64,000 nt of DNA from Whitmania pigra. Taxonomy: Eukaryota; Annelida; Clitellata; Hirudinida; Haemopidae. The position numbers and the translations under genes are program-made. The stretch spans positions 606,001-670,000 of the forward strand of contig JAJTWR010000299.1 of NCBI GenBank assembly GCA_021613335.1. Direction: 5' to 3'. Position 1 is the first letter of the stretch. Each line of letters starts with the position of its first letter. Shown here piece after piece: positions 25,069 to 55,422 of the stretch. The notes under the pieces are model-generated. The model worked only from the letters and a program-made list of their open reading frames with translations. It was not told where the DNA came from and searched no databases.

Positions 25069-27092
25069 AGTTTAAACCAAAGATGCTGGAAAAGATTTCA
25101 GTTTTTGAGGCAATTTTGAACTTATGGCCTAGTTGTAAAATCCGGTCACATAGTTGTTGTAACGTCAAACTTTTCTTGTTTATTTGGACAAGAGTTGTTT
25201 CTTCATTACATAAAGTAATTGTTGGTGAAAAACTATTCGAATTCTTACGAATTAACGATGTGAAATCAAAATGAGGAGGGAAGCATAAGTGAATGAGTTA
25301 TTTGTTCGAATTATTCAAATTATATTTTATTCATTTTATTTTCACTTAGCTTAAAATAATATAATGATAATTATAATCATTCGGGATGACATCAATTTGT
25401 TACATTACACTCGGTTATCTCAGAAGCAATTCAACGTTGTTCAAATCAACTCCAAAGAATGGAGAGCATAATTGCAAACAGGTGCAACATATTTTCCATT
25501 AAATAAGAATACAAATACAATTATAAATAATTCAAAAATAAATATTAATAATCCAATACAAATAATCCAATACAAATTCCTCTCTAATTGAATAATAAGA
25601 AGTTCGAAATTACATTTAGTAAGATGATTTTCAGAGAAAAACTGTGTATTTTGTTTTTTGTTTTTAGATATATTAAAACATACATATTGAAATCTTTGAA
25701 GTAAAGAAATATTTACTGAAAACTTTTAGCGTCTAAAAACTCATAACTTTGACATTCAGTGGCGGATTCGTGGCCCTCCTCGTACTACTGTATTACTATT
25801 AAAAAATTTCAGAAAAAAATATGTTCGTTTAAATTAATTCAATAATTTGGACTCAAATCTAAGTAGCTGTGTTCTCCTCCCTTAAATCCGGTCACTGGTG
25901 CACGGGTTGGCCCCCTCCCTCGCAAAACTGTTTCAGATCCACTGTCTGACAATATCCGAGGAAATGGCAAAAAAAAAGCTCAAAAGTCTCTGGTATCTTA
26001 ATATTTTTTAATTCCATAATTCCATCGGCTTAACGATTTAATTGGCAACAACCAATTCCCAAGCGATTGAGTGCAGCAGGTGAGCACGGATTCCAGTGAA
26101 ATTGATTAATTGATTGACAATTAACTTAAATTGAGATTCAACAATTTGAGATAAACTTGTAGAATTCAAATTTGTCAATTAGTGAAATAAATAAAGAAAA
26201 TGAAACTGAAAGAAATTCAACCCTGATAAGTTGCTCACGTCACTGAAGTGATAAACAAAATTAATGAGATAAACAAAACATTGGACACATACGGATTTGA
26301 TGCGCTTACTGATGATGTAATCTGAACTCTCGCTTGAAATCACATTTTAAAATTATTTTTATTAATTTTTGTGAAGAGTTAGTTCATCATCCAGATCATT
26401 GAAGATCATTTGCTTATAGATTTTATTCGTGGCAGTTTTGTTTCAGTTCAGTAGTATTCGTAAAGGTGATAATCAGTTAAATTCATAACAGTATTCATTG
26501 ATAGTCTGTTGTATCTATTTATTAGACATTTATTGATAATCAGTTACATTGATAAGCGTGTTTATTGATAACCATCTGCGCTCAGAAAAATATTTAAAAA
26601 ATTATTCATTACCGAAATCGTGGAAAAGTTTCAAGGCTGCAAAAACTTTAAACAAGCGATGAACTTGTGAAAGTATTTTGAAAGAATTTCTCATGTTTTT
26701 CGTAATTTGTTTTTAATTTTTATTTCCGATTTTTGGATTCATCCGAACTCAGGCAACTTTTGAATGACTAAGACTGCATCGAGAGAGCTTCTTCGTTAAC
26801 TGATTTGAGATTTTTTGAACTTTCAATATTTTTTTTAATTAATTAAACCGACCTGAAACGGAATCCGTTTAAAATTCTTGGAAGATACCCGGAATGAACT
26901 GGATTGGCACGAATGAATGTGAATGAACAAATGAATGAATGCGAACGAATGAATGAATGTGTCACGCATCAAAAACTCAGGACGTAGACCTCCCTTATAA
27001 GAGGGTGGTCTGTGGAGAACATCGAGTATCCAAGTTGATCATTTCCATCGCATCCACCAACACATACAACACCCAATATCAGGAAAGGTTCC
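25069..27092. other. Intergenic and PCSK1 5' flank
   Basis: No gene is supported. A degenerate GAATGAAT run lies at about 26908-26958 just upstream of the PCSK1 start. A TATA-like CTTATAAGAGG lies near 26993-27003, some 90 bases before the start codon. Confidence 0.4.
26993..27003 (+). promoter_or_regulatory. Possible TATA-like element of PCSK1
   Basis: CTTATAAGAGG about 90 bases upstream of the PCSK1 ATG would predict a 5' UTR of about 60 bases. The match to TATAAA is imperfect, and the assignment rests on position only. Confidence 0.3.
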
Positions 27093-45425
<18,333 letters not shown>

Positions 45426-45774
45426 TGGCGCACTCTCCAATTAAAAGTATTATTTATTTAATTGTTGCATTTTGAAAAAAAGTGCGCGAAGTGAATTCAA
45501 GAGTTTGTGTTGACACAAAGTTGATAAAAGCTGTAAACATTGTTGTCTTTCAATTACTATCAATATAAGCTAAGTGTACATTACTGTTATGAACTGCCAT
45601 GTCACATACTGACAAATTGTACTTGCCATGTTCTGAGCAGTTCATGGCACAAGTTCTGCATAAATAAGAACAAAACCAAGCAGGATTAAATAGAAGGACG
45701 AGAATACTTTGAGCAGTAAAACTTTATGAAGTCCTCAAAAAACTGCCAGAAATTTAGAAATATTTTCCAGACGT
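45426..45774. other. Convergent 3' ends of PCSK1 and HAUS6
   Basis: Only about 350 bases separate the two stop codons. TTTATT at about 45453 reads as AATAAA on the minus strand and could end the HAUS6 transcript inside the PCSK1 3' region. No other feature is seen. Confidence 0.45.
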
Positions 45775-48700
45775 TCAAGACAGCAGGTCGGTGTCGTCGA
45801 ATCCTGTTGATTGAAAAAGTAAACAAGAGGTTAATGAAATTCTTAGCTTGGGAAAAAATAAAAGTCAAAACAACAACTAAACCAATATTCTTCAATATTA
45901 TTAAAGCTACTAATGCAAGGTGAAACATTCGAAAACTACCATCCAAGTCGATGAGGCTGTCGTCGCGAAGATACGTGACACCAGACTTGACTTGTTCTTC
46001 GACGTTGTCGAACAGCGATCCCCCGTTGACGACGTCCGGTCTTAAATAAAACCTCCTGGAAACCCTCCTCTCGATGGAGGGGGGCGTAGAATGAAGGGAC
46101 TCTTCGTTCGGAAGGAAGTTTTCAAATTTTTCCATCGATGAGTCTTCGAATATAAAAGGAAGTTTCACTTTGAAAAGGGAATCTGTTTCTCTTTGGTCGT
46201 GATTTTGGTGAATATCGAAACCTTTCAAGTCCGAGTTTGACAACAAGGGAGGCACCTTCTCGAGTGGAGGTTTGGAATTTGAGTTCCCGAGGAACGACGT
46301 GGAGGAACATTCGGCCTCCATGCTTACTTCCTTGAGATCCCAAAGCTCGGACTCCCTGAGGTCGAATTTATTTACATGAGGCTGGTTTTCTTCCAAACCC
46401 GAGAACTTTTTGGAGAAACATTCTTTCTGATCACCTCTGATGCTTTTTGTTTTGAGCTGAATTTGAGGAGTGCGACTTTGTGCAAGTTCAAATAGGTTGG
46501 CGGTCATCCTTCTCAGAGGAAGTCCTTCGACAGTCTTCAGGTGGAATCTGTCGTTCGACGCCTTCAAAATGTCGTACGACGTTCCGGACTGAGGTCCGAC
46601 GAATTCCTCTGAAAAAGGATCTTGGAGGAAGTTTGAAAATGGCACGTTCTCGTTGTTGTCATCAATTTTTGTGAATTCAAATTTGAAATCGTCCAGCAGT
46701 GTTTTTATGTTGTTCGTGTCGTTGGCTGCACCTAAAAACATGATCGAATGATTTAAGAGGAACCAACTGTTTTACAAGCCTTCAATTTAACAATAAACCT
46801 TGTGCAGAACTTGGTGCTATCTCCTTTTTGGCATTTGAGCTTGAAAAATTGTTCCTGTATTTCTTTAAAGTTTCATTTTTGAGGATATTTTCAAGGAAAT
46901 CAGGAGTCGAACCTTCCTCGGCAGAAGTCGATGTTCCACTTTGGAAATGGTTATTGTCTGAAATAAATGAAAATTATTGTAACGTACAACTGTCGATTGC
47001 ATGACCTGTTCATGTCCAATGAAATCAACGTCGTTGAAAGCTTAGATTGCAATGTCACCTGCAATAAAATCTTTGACAATGTTCGACGAACCCTCGCTCC
47101 CCCGGGGTGTCTGCAGGAATTGATCGGCAACCTGTTCAATGCAAATCACAAATGACAAAATAAGTAACAACTCTCAACTATGATAATCAATGAAACGAAG
47201 TCGAGTAATATCAAATAATAATTAGCAACATTATGAACAATCATAAAATAAAATATTTTCAGAATCTTCAAAAATGTAATTCACTTGTTCAGCCAAAAGA
47301 TCCAAATGTTCATCCTTCTCCGAACGATACCTCGGAGTGAAATTTGGAACTGCCGGGTTTTGAAGCGAAGAGCTTTTGACAGCAGCACGAGGTTCCTTTC
47401 TGACGATTGTGTTTTTGTTCGACTCCACCTTTTTATTAAGAGACGACAATGGCACGCTCGACTGAGGTGCAACACTTCGTCTTGTCTATGGAAAGTTAAA
47501 ATGAATTGATGATGATCAAAATGCTGCTTGTTCTTAATATTTATTAATCATTAACTTAACAATTATATTGATAATAAAATGTCATTGAATTTTGAGAGCA
47601 ATTGGCTTACTGATGGCTTTTTGATGCTTGAAATTGGAGGTCGACTGAGTGTCAAGTTTTGGTTTGTGTGGCCTCTTGAAGTCTATTAGTTTTGTCGTAT
47701 TTTTAGAGTAAATTAAATGGCAAATTAAATTGATTCCAACAAATGCATAAAATTTAAAAAGTAAGTTTCACCTTGACAACGCTAGGCTTGAAATATTCCT
47801 CATCGATAGCCGGACCCAATTCTGAATAATCGCTGCAAATATTTTAATCTCATTAATTTCAAATTCATGTCCGAACAACTACAACCCAAATTAAATCAAT
47901 TTACACAAATTTATTTCAAAGAAATTGTGCAAATGACTGCAAACCAAAACAACTCGTTCAACAATGTTGTCATTTGAACTTACCTGCAGATTTCTGACTC
48001 CATTTTTGCGGAAACAAATTCGGCACATTCGACGTTCTCAGCTTCATCAGTTCTGTTCTGGATGACCTCATCGACTTTCCTTATTATCCTCAACATGGTC
48101 TCTGGAGTTGACTCGACTGAGTGTTTAAATGAAAATAAACAATTAATTAAAATTCAACAGATAATTTCGTTAATCAAAAATCCAACCGACCTTTGAGTGC
48201 TTCTTCCGCAAAAGCATCTATTTCGCCCGTATCTTTTCGGGCAGGTGTCGTCGTGATGACAGGCTGAGGTAATTTCAGAGGTGTAAGACCACTGCGATCG
48301 AGCGACTTCAAGTCAAAGAGACATCAATATTACTTACTATTATCATATATTAAATGTACATAAGATAAACAAAATTATAAGTTACATAAACAAATGTAAA
48401 AATATTACATGTAAATTAACTATAAACCAATGCTTGTCAATTATAGTATACTGACAGCTATCTTCAAAGGTTCGTGTTCCTTATCAGACAGAAGTTTCTC
48501 TTTGGCCGACTGAAAGTGTTCTTCGACGGAACTCCTAAGATCAGGAACGAGACTTTCGGACATGTGCTTGCTGGAAAACAAATCTTTGAAGCATTTGACG
48601 ACAAAACACAATAACAATGATCAATCAACGTACTTTAGAGTCGAAAATTCCTTGAAATTGACCCTCAATTTGTACAAAATTTGGGCAGTTTTCAAGTTGA

Positions 48701-49368
48701 AAGCTTTCACATCCTCCAATCCAGCCGATCCTGTTGTTACAAATGAAAACATTGAGGCATTAAAACATTAATATACAATAGTAATTATAATAAATTAATG
48801 TCACGGGACAAACCTTTCCTTAATGAATCCCTGTACTGCTTCAGCATTATATTCCACAACTTGATGACACTAAATTATTTTTAAATTTAAAAAAAGTTTA
48901 AGAAAACAGAATCAAGAGAAATTGTGAAGAAGAGTTGAACAAACTTTAAGATGTCAAGGCCACCTTTTGTGTGAATGCTTGTTATTTTTTTCTGAAGTAG
49001 TTTCAAGACAATGACAATTAGTTGTTATTATTAAAATTTACTTTGAATATTTAGAAATGTAAGATTTTCGCTTTGGAATGTGATTTAACTCAAAAAGTAT
49101 TGATACTCCGAATACCTTTATTATTTCATCTTCGTGATCCTTCACGATCTGGTCGGGAACGACGATGTTGATCGAGTTGCCATGGATGACGTATTTTCCA
49201 ACAGATCCATCCAAAACCGAGTCAAAAATTTCTAGTTTCGACTTAAATTTCTCCAGCATTCCTTTAAACTTATCTGCCAATGCACAGACCTTCAAACACA
49301 AAATTCAAGTATTTTTCTATTACTTTAGATTTCACCGTTTCATCATAACTTTAGATAACATCATTATC

Positions 49369-49407
<39 letters not shown>

Positions 49408-51163
49408 TATATTAGGAACAACTAGGATAATTTTAAAGGCAATCGAGATTGGAAACTTGATATACTTTCGGCATTTTGTGTCAACGAGATAATGTTAAAT
49501 GCAACATTTAAAAATAATTTCATGAAAAAAACTTGATGTTTTAAATATATTATGGAATTAATTCAAAGCTAATTAAGAAATGAATGAAATCTCAGTAAAA
49601 AGAAATAATATTGAAATCAAGAATTTCTTGCACCTTGGAAATCCTTTCATCTGCAACGTTGGGAGACACCTGAGGTGTTGATGCAGTCGTTGGAGAAGAA
49701 CTGAATTTACAATTTGTTGTGCAATGTTGTTGTTGTTGAACGATCATTTAATAAACACTTGTTATTTAATTTAATAATTATGTTACAAAATAACTTAAAA
49801 CCAAAATTTTTACTATAAAAACTAACAAATTATTAGATTGATCAGATAAGTTCTCCTTCAATTCCTTGATGGCTTGCACATCCTCTCGATACGACTTCAC
49901 GTACATCCTGTGTGCATGTGGTAAGCGATTGTAGTTATCAAGTTTATTGATGACAATATCATGAATACTTACATTGCAATTTCAGTTAAAAGCAAACCGA
50001 TACGTTTCAGTGTTCAACATTTTAAAGATGTAAGTTGAATTTGAGTAAGAAACTTTATAATATCCTACTGTAATTATATAATAAGAATAACATTCTACTG
50101 TAATGACATAATAAGAATAACTACAATTAAATTATAATCAATTAAATTCAAAATCTAATTCATTTTTCTAACTCACTCGATCACAGACTCCCATTTTTCT
50201 TGGATGTCCAGCATTTGTTTTGTCCTCGATGCATACCTCGACTTTGCTTTTGAAATGAGCACCGCCAAAATTCTCGTGTAGATTTGAGTGTTCGTTGTCT
50301 CGGATGGATAAGCAATAAAATCCTGGTAGCACTTCTTGTCTAGAATCAAAACAAAACCGTTTTTAGTTCGTTCGAACACTCTCTTTTGTAAGCAAATAAG
50401 TGAGACCAAATTGTTACGAGGGATCGACGCTGCAATTCATATCCCAAGAATTATGACAAACTGAATTCAAATACTCACTGAGTTCAGAGGTGATGAGGCG
50501 GTGAAGAACAAGTCTTGACAGAGAAAGGAAGTAAATGTAAACTCTGTCACCGCATGGTGAAGTAAAAAAAGGCACCAGTCTTGGAAGGTGAGATGCAGGA
50601 TCATTCTGAAAATGAAACCATGCCAAAATCTGTTCTAGCTGTATTTCAACTATTACAAATAGTAATATTATTTATTCACTTTAGCAATATTATTGAGCCA
50701 AGCAGTTGCTGTCTTTCTAAACTGTTGCTCTTGCTTCTTATCAAGCACAGGCCAGCAATCTCTAAAATTCAATAGTTGCCATTAGTACTTAATTTGGGCT
50801 GATGAGAAGGAACAAAATTGATTGTAAATTCTTTATATCCTAGATATCCTTTCTTAGAAGGCAAACCGTGGTTCATCTTATGATTATATCAGGTAGTGCT
50901 TTTAACCTGAATTCCTTCTTGCATGCATTTGGATCCATCTTGTTTAAAAGAAAGTATAAAACTTCTTCAACGGCCTTTTTGTTGGGCAAAACAAACATGT
51001 CTCTAAAATTACACATAATAAGATAAGTAATGCTTAAAAAACATCCTTTTCCTATTTACTTGTTAAAGGTGACAGTACGGTGCTTCTTTTCAAGTGAAAC
51101 AGGATCAAATTCCAATAAAAGCAAAGTAGTGTAAAGTGTCTGTTTAACGTCTAAAGTTTCCAT
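45775..51163 (-). CDS. HAUS6: HAUS augmin-like complex subunit 6
   Basis: Subunit of augmin, which recruits gamma-tubulin to spindle microtubules for branching nucleation. Twenty exons (start-end, minus strand): 51163-51060, 51002-50907, 50761-50680, 50605-50479, 50429-50177, 49907-49827, 49700-49634, 49289-49116, 48859-48814, 48730-48634, 48570-48456, 48305-48191, 48116-47984, 47832-47772, 47682-47611, 47485-47285, 47131-47059, 46957-46799, 46731-45940, 45803-45775. Phases agree; 958 residues, close to vertebrate HAUS6. The N-terminal HAUS6 domain is recognised by VEEVLYFLLNKMDP, DCWPVLDKKQEQQFRKTATA, RVYIYFLSLSRLVLHRLI and later VLDGSVGKYVIHGNSINIVV. The C-terminal half (about 400-958) is Ser/Glu-rich and probably disordered. 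The last exon codes only FDDTDLLS. The exon-9 acceptor has an alternative ten bases upstream. Convergent with PCSK1, divergent from PLEKHB. Confidence 0.9.
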
Positions 51164-51618
51164 CCTGATTTAGAAAGATGATCGTGAAAATTTTATCGAG
51201 ATCTACAGAACCAAAGAAGCCGCCACTTTCTTATTGCTGCTGTGCGTAAACAAATTTCAATACATCTGAAAACCAAGCTTTTTTATTAAATTTATTAAAG
51301 CTTATTTGCATACATTTGTATTTATTTATAAAAAATATATTAAATAGTTAAATATAAATAAAATTTACATTAATTAAAAATATTTTTAAATGGCAGGTAA
51401 AATTATATAATCTAAAATAAACAGAATTGTTATCTTCTCGTGTTATGCAATATATTTTGAGCCTGTTCATTTTCAACATCTTGTGTATTTACAAAACTAG
51501 TCATCATCTGGTATCATCTGGTACACGAATTTTTGTTAGTGGCCTGACTTAATAACCTCGTAATACCTATTAAGTTACTTAAAGTGCGACTCTTTAGGGG
51601 TTTTCACTATTTTTACAA
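51164..51618. promoter_or_regulatory. Divergent promoter between HAUS6 and PLEKHB
   Basis: 455 bp between two opposite start codons. It must contain both 5' UTRs and probably one bidirectional promoter. It is AT-rich and I see no specific named element. Confidence 0.5.
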
Positions 51619-53512
51619 ATGGATTTTGAAGTAGTTAAATCTGGTTGGCTTTATCGTCAAAGTGAGATTTGATGCGACGCAATTTCCTCAATTTTAATTA
51701 TCGAAAGAAAATTGTTTGATTATTTTGGTAATTTTCCATCGTAAGGTTCCATTTTGAAAAGATGGAAAAGGTGCTGGTTTGTCCTGTACAGGGATGGTTA
51801 CTTTAAACATTATGATAACCCCAACCAAAATGTTGCTGACGGAGCCATCTCTATTGGTTGTGATTGTTCAGATGTTATTTCAGAAGTATGTCTGATGTTT
51901 TGAAGTTGTTTTGATTCTTTGATTGCTTTTAACATTTGTTGTTGCAAGCCATTGCCATCAGTGGAGCACGAAATGTTATTTCTTGAATAGATGCTAGTTG
52001 CAATTATAAGAGATATATTAATAAGAAGTCATGTTTGTTAGTTGAGTTCATTAGCATTCTATTTAAATTCAACCCCAATTAAAATACCGAGGTTCGAGAT
52101 GCCACCCCACCTCCTCATTTGAGTAGAGAATGCCTGTTAGCAGTTTCAACAATGAGTGGAGAGACATGGATCGTGTGTGCTGAATCACCAGATGACAGAA
52201 AGTAATTCATGACATTCTCATTAAAATAAGACATTTTTACAATTAATTTGAACAATGAAGTTGTCAAAAATGATTGCTTCTCAGGGCCTGGGAGATGACC
52301 CTCAATGACATGCGCCTCGTGCAACCCGTCCTACCACCGCCCCCGTACTCTCGAATGGTTCAGCCACCTCCATATTGTGCCAATAATCAAGTGGTTGCTT
52401 ACACCAACCAACCATATGGTACTGGAGTTTGTCATGCGTTTAATTAAACGGCTTCTTTTATTTTTAAGTTCAAAATTTCAGCCGATTTTAATTTTTTAAT
52501 TTGATGCTCAGAATGATGCTTATATTTTTGGTGGTCATTAGAAGTCCTAAAGCAATATTTTAGAAACATATTTTAAGCAATAATTTGGTAGAAAATTATG
52601 GAATGGATTACAAGGAAATCTAGTTTAGGGAAATACATTTTTAACATGAATTAAGTTAGGCAATATATATTATTCAATTTTTGGTGATTCATGAGCTTTA
52701 AATCTTTGATCACTCAGACTGGTTTATTAAAATATTTTATTAATTAATAATTGAAATATCAGGATTATTTCCATAAATTTCTCATTTATTTTATAATTTA
52801 TTGATTTTAAAATGGATGAAAAACAAGTGAAATGAAAATGGAAGCTCACAATTTTTTTTTTTGATATTTTAAGGTTTAAATAATTTTAAGTACTTCAACT
52901 CAAAAGAATGTGAAATGTTCAGTGTGCAGTTGTGCACTTGTATTTCCTTCCTTGGATTTCATTGAAATGTCTTCATTGTTGCTTTGAAAAGTGAAGCTTT
53001 GTAATGCCATTAATAACATAAATTAACTGATATTAATAACATAAATTAAGTAATATTAAGAACATATATTAAGTAATATTAATAACATAAATTAATAAGT
53101 GCTATTAAGTTAAGGTGTGGCATGATTTTTCCTCTGATTTGTGCAGTTTATGTTGTGAATAATTTGAAAAACCATTCGAATGATAGATAATGTCAAATGA
53201 AGCTCAAATTATTCTGTGTTTTACACAATTTGCAACAGCAGGAAGCAGACATTTCAAAGTTCTGAATAAGATTTGGAAGTTATTCAAAATCCAATTGACG
53301 AATCGAATGTTTGTTATAACCCAAATTATAACAAATTTGATTAAAATAAATTTAATTACAATTCAGCAGGTTACCAGTATCCCAGTCAAACAACAGTAGT
53401 TTATGCTGACCAGCCATGCTATTACAGAAGAAATGGTACCGATCTTGCTGTGGGCATGATGGCAGGAGCTGCACTTGGGTCCATGATGTGGGGTCCCATC
53501 TTGTGGTGGTGA
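51619..53512 (+). CDS. PLEKHB2: Evectin, PH domain-containing family B protein
   Basis: Small membrane protein of the post-Golgi/recycling endosome system: an N-terminal PH domain binds acidic phospholipid and a C-terminal hydrophobic tail anchors it. Five exons, 51619-51661, 51746-51885, 52092-52201, 52285-52418, 53370-53512, encode 189 residues with agreeing phases. Family signatures: VKSGWLYRQSSILKRWKR, YRDGYFKHYDN, VRDATPPPHLSRECLL, CAESPDDRKAWEMTLNDMR (PH domain about 6-110), then a Pro/Tyr-rich linker (VLPPPPYSRMVQPPPY) and the tail TDLAVGMMAGAALGSMMWG ending ILWW. It may represent the single invertebrate counterpart of PLEKHB1 and PLEKHB2; the symbol is given for the closer match. Confidence 0.93.
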
Positions 53513-53953
53513 TTCGGAGAACTCGTCATTGTCGTTGTCATTGTTGATGTTGATGTTGTTGTCGTTGTTGCATTGGCATCTTTATAGGTGTCTGTCATTA
53601 CAGAGGTATCTTTCAGTTCTCGATTGGCGATTGATTTGTGCTCCACTTGAATCATTTCCGGCTTCAACTGAATTTATCATTGCCTGGTTTTATAGACTAC
53701 CGTTTAATGTTGGCGATAAGGCGCTCTTTATTTCCCGCTTTCAAACTGATGACAGTCGAAAAAGACGTGCATTAAAATCGGGCATGCGTGTTGAAACCAC
53801 GACAATCGTCTGCTTACGTCTGCGAGACCGACTCGATTGGTCGAACGAATCTTTCGTTTCATCTTTTTGGATATTTTCAGCTTCATAGTCTCGGCTCGAC
53901 ACCATGAATTTTGGATGAATTAATTTTTAATTAATTAAATCTCTTTCATTTTG

Positions 53954-53959
53954 AATAAA
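53954..53959 (+). terminator. AATAAA poly(A) signal after PLEKHB
   Basis: The first perfect AATAAA on the plus strand that I noticed downstream of the PLEKHB stop, 440 bases after it. The long open frame between stop and signal lacks homology and is probably 3' UTR. Confidence 0.5.
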
Positions 53960-54208
53960 ATTTAAAACATTTATTCGTATTTTTAAGCTTCGCAGAGAGA
54001 ACAGGCCTTAATGATTCAATTATTGCCGTATTAAATTGACCAGAATTGCTCGCGGGGACGGGTTTAAGAGTATCATTATCATGGTCATTCCTCCCTATAG
54101 GGTCGTTTGGGCAGAGTTAGATCTAAGACTCATATAGCCACAGTGTAGAGAGCTTAATGAGCTTCAAAGCTTTTCCACTTTTCCGCTCATTTTCTGGAGT
54201 TTTACCCT

Positions 54209-54224
54209 GGTTGCCGTGGCAACT
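54209..54224. promoter_or_regulatory. Palindromic RFX X-box
   Basis: GGTTGCCGTGGCAACT matches the two half-sites GTTGCC and GGCAAC bound by RFX factors, which drive ciliary genes in animals. Both half-sites are perfect. The target gene is unknown; PLEKHB ends 700 bases upstream. Confidence 0.65.
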
Positions 54225-55026
54225 CCGGGGCCCAATTTCACCTGTTCTGATTGCGACTGTGTCAGACAATCTGGTTTTATTTTAAGCTTGTCGCCGACCT
54301 AATTATGGTCGGGGCGCCCTCCCATTGGTTGAGAGGAATTTTGCGAAATCCGGTCGTCTAATTAGATGGTAAAAATTAACATTATAATATAATTACATAA
54401 TTTAATATAAGACTATATTTATTACTCTGAACCATTAATATATCATTAATATTGAGCAGTAACTCCGTTCGTATGACGAATGCTTTTTTTTTTACGAATT
54501 ATCTCGGGTTGAGACCTCGGTAAGATCGAGCGATGCCCCGATTGTGCATTTCCTGCTCAGTGATTGGTTGAGTGATGGATCAAGAGTAGGATGGTCCCGT
54601 GATTACTTCCTAACTCATCAGGGGAGGCTGAGAAGTTTTCCTTTAAAACAACATCCACGTGCATCGGAAACTCACAAACGGAAGAAGATCCGTCTTGCTC
54701 AGATTTTGATTAAGATGATCGATGGCCATTCCAAGCACCGCTCTTGCATTCCTATTGTCACCTCGGGACGGCAAACAGAACTCTGAGCATTTCTAAGTGC
54801 TCTACAAGTGTTCTTCTCTCAGCGCCACAGACTGCTTGAGACATCGAGAAGGTGGACAATCGATGAATGTCCTTGACATACGATACAATGGACGTGTGCG
54901 CTGGAAAACATGGAAAGGAGAGAATAAAAAGGAAGAAGTCTGTTGCTTCTCGATCAAACATCTTCACCCTCTGCTTCACCTCCTTCGATAACGGATGAGT
55001 CCAAGAGTCACGGGCAGGAAGAGTCG

Positions 55027-55422
55027 TCAGAAGATGGATTGGGATGGTCCTGATGGATGGCTCGGTTCATCCAGAGGATTCCACTTAATGAGGGGCGGTT
55101 CCCCGGAATGGCAGACGTAAATCAAACCTCCTTCGTGTGTTAGAGCAACATCACCGCTTGCTTTCCTCTCCGTACTGGGGGAGATCTGCCCGGTGTGAGG
55201 GAATGCGACCGTGGATTCACAAAGGCAAAAATAGAAAGAAAAAATAACAAGGAACTGGGAGAAGTTGGCGAATGTTGGAAAGTGATTTTGCTTAAAATGG
55301 GACTCACGTAGAGTCTGGTAATTACTGCCCCCAGACATGCTGGTGCCTCCGTAGGAAAAATGCCTTGCTGAAAGGGAGATAATGCAGGAAGAGTGAGGAA
55401 TGCTTTTGGCTCTGCCTCCCAT
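55027..55422 (-). CDS. Unassigned open frame, possible exon(s)
   Basis: A 131-codon frame on the minus strand in the GC-richer island. An internal TTTCAG acceptor would start an exon reading RHFSYGGTSMSGGSNYQTL, followed by a good GTGAGT donor; downstream the frame reads GDVALTHEGGLIYVCHSGEPP and onward. No splice solution is clearly better than the unspliced frame, and I recognise no family. It may be chance coding potential in a regulatory region. Confidence 0.25.
   Translation of the reverse strand: MGGRAKSIPHSSCIISLSARHFSYGGTSMSGGSNYQTLRESHFKQNHFPTFANFSQFLVIFSFYFCLCESTVAFPHTGQISPSTERKASGDVALTHEGGLIYVCHSGEPPLIKWNPLDEPSHPSGPSQSIF

Noticed and set aside
45686..45940. Hydrophobic C-terminal extension of the long HAUS6 frame
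   Set aside because: A GTAGTT donor at 45939 and CAACAG acceptor before 45803 remove it, and the spliced end gives the short acidic C-terminus.
53529..53888. 119-codon ORF after PLEKHB
   Set aside because: Leu/Ser-rich frame from a GTTGTC-rich 3' UTR, without family resemblance; a poly(A) signal follows.
54758..54991. Overlapping open frames on both strands near 54.8-55.0 kb
   Set aside because: Three frames on each strand give equally plausible peptides, so none can be called; the area is described as part of the GC-richer island.
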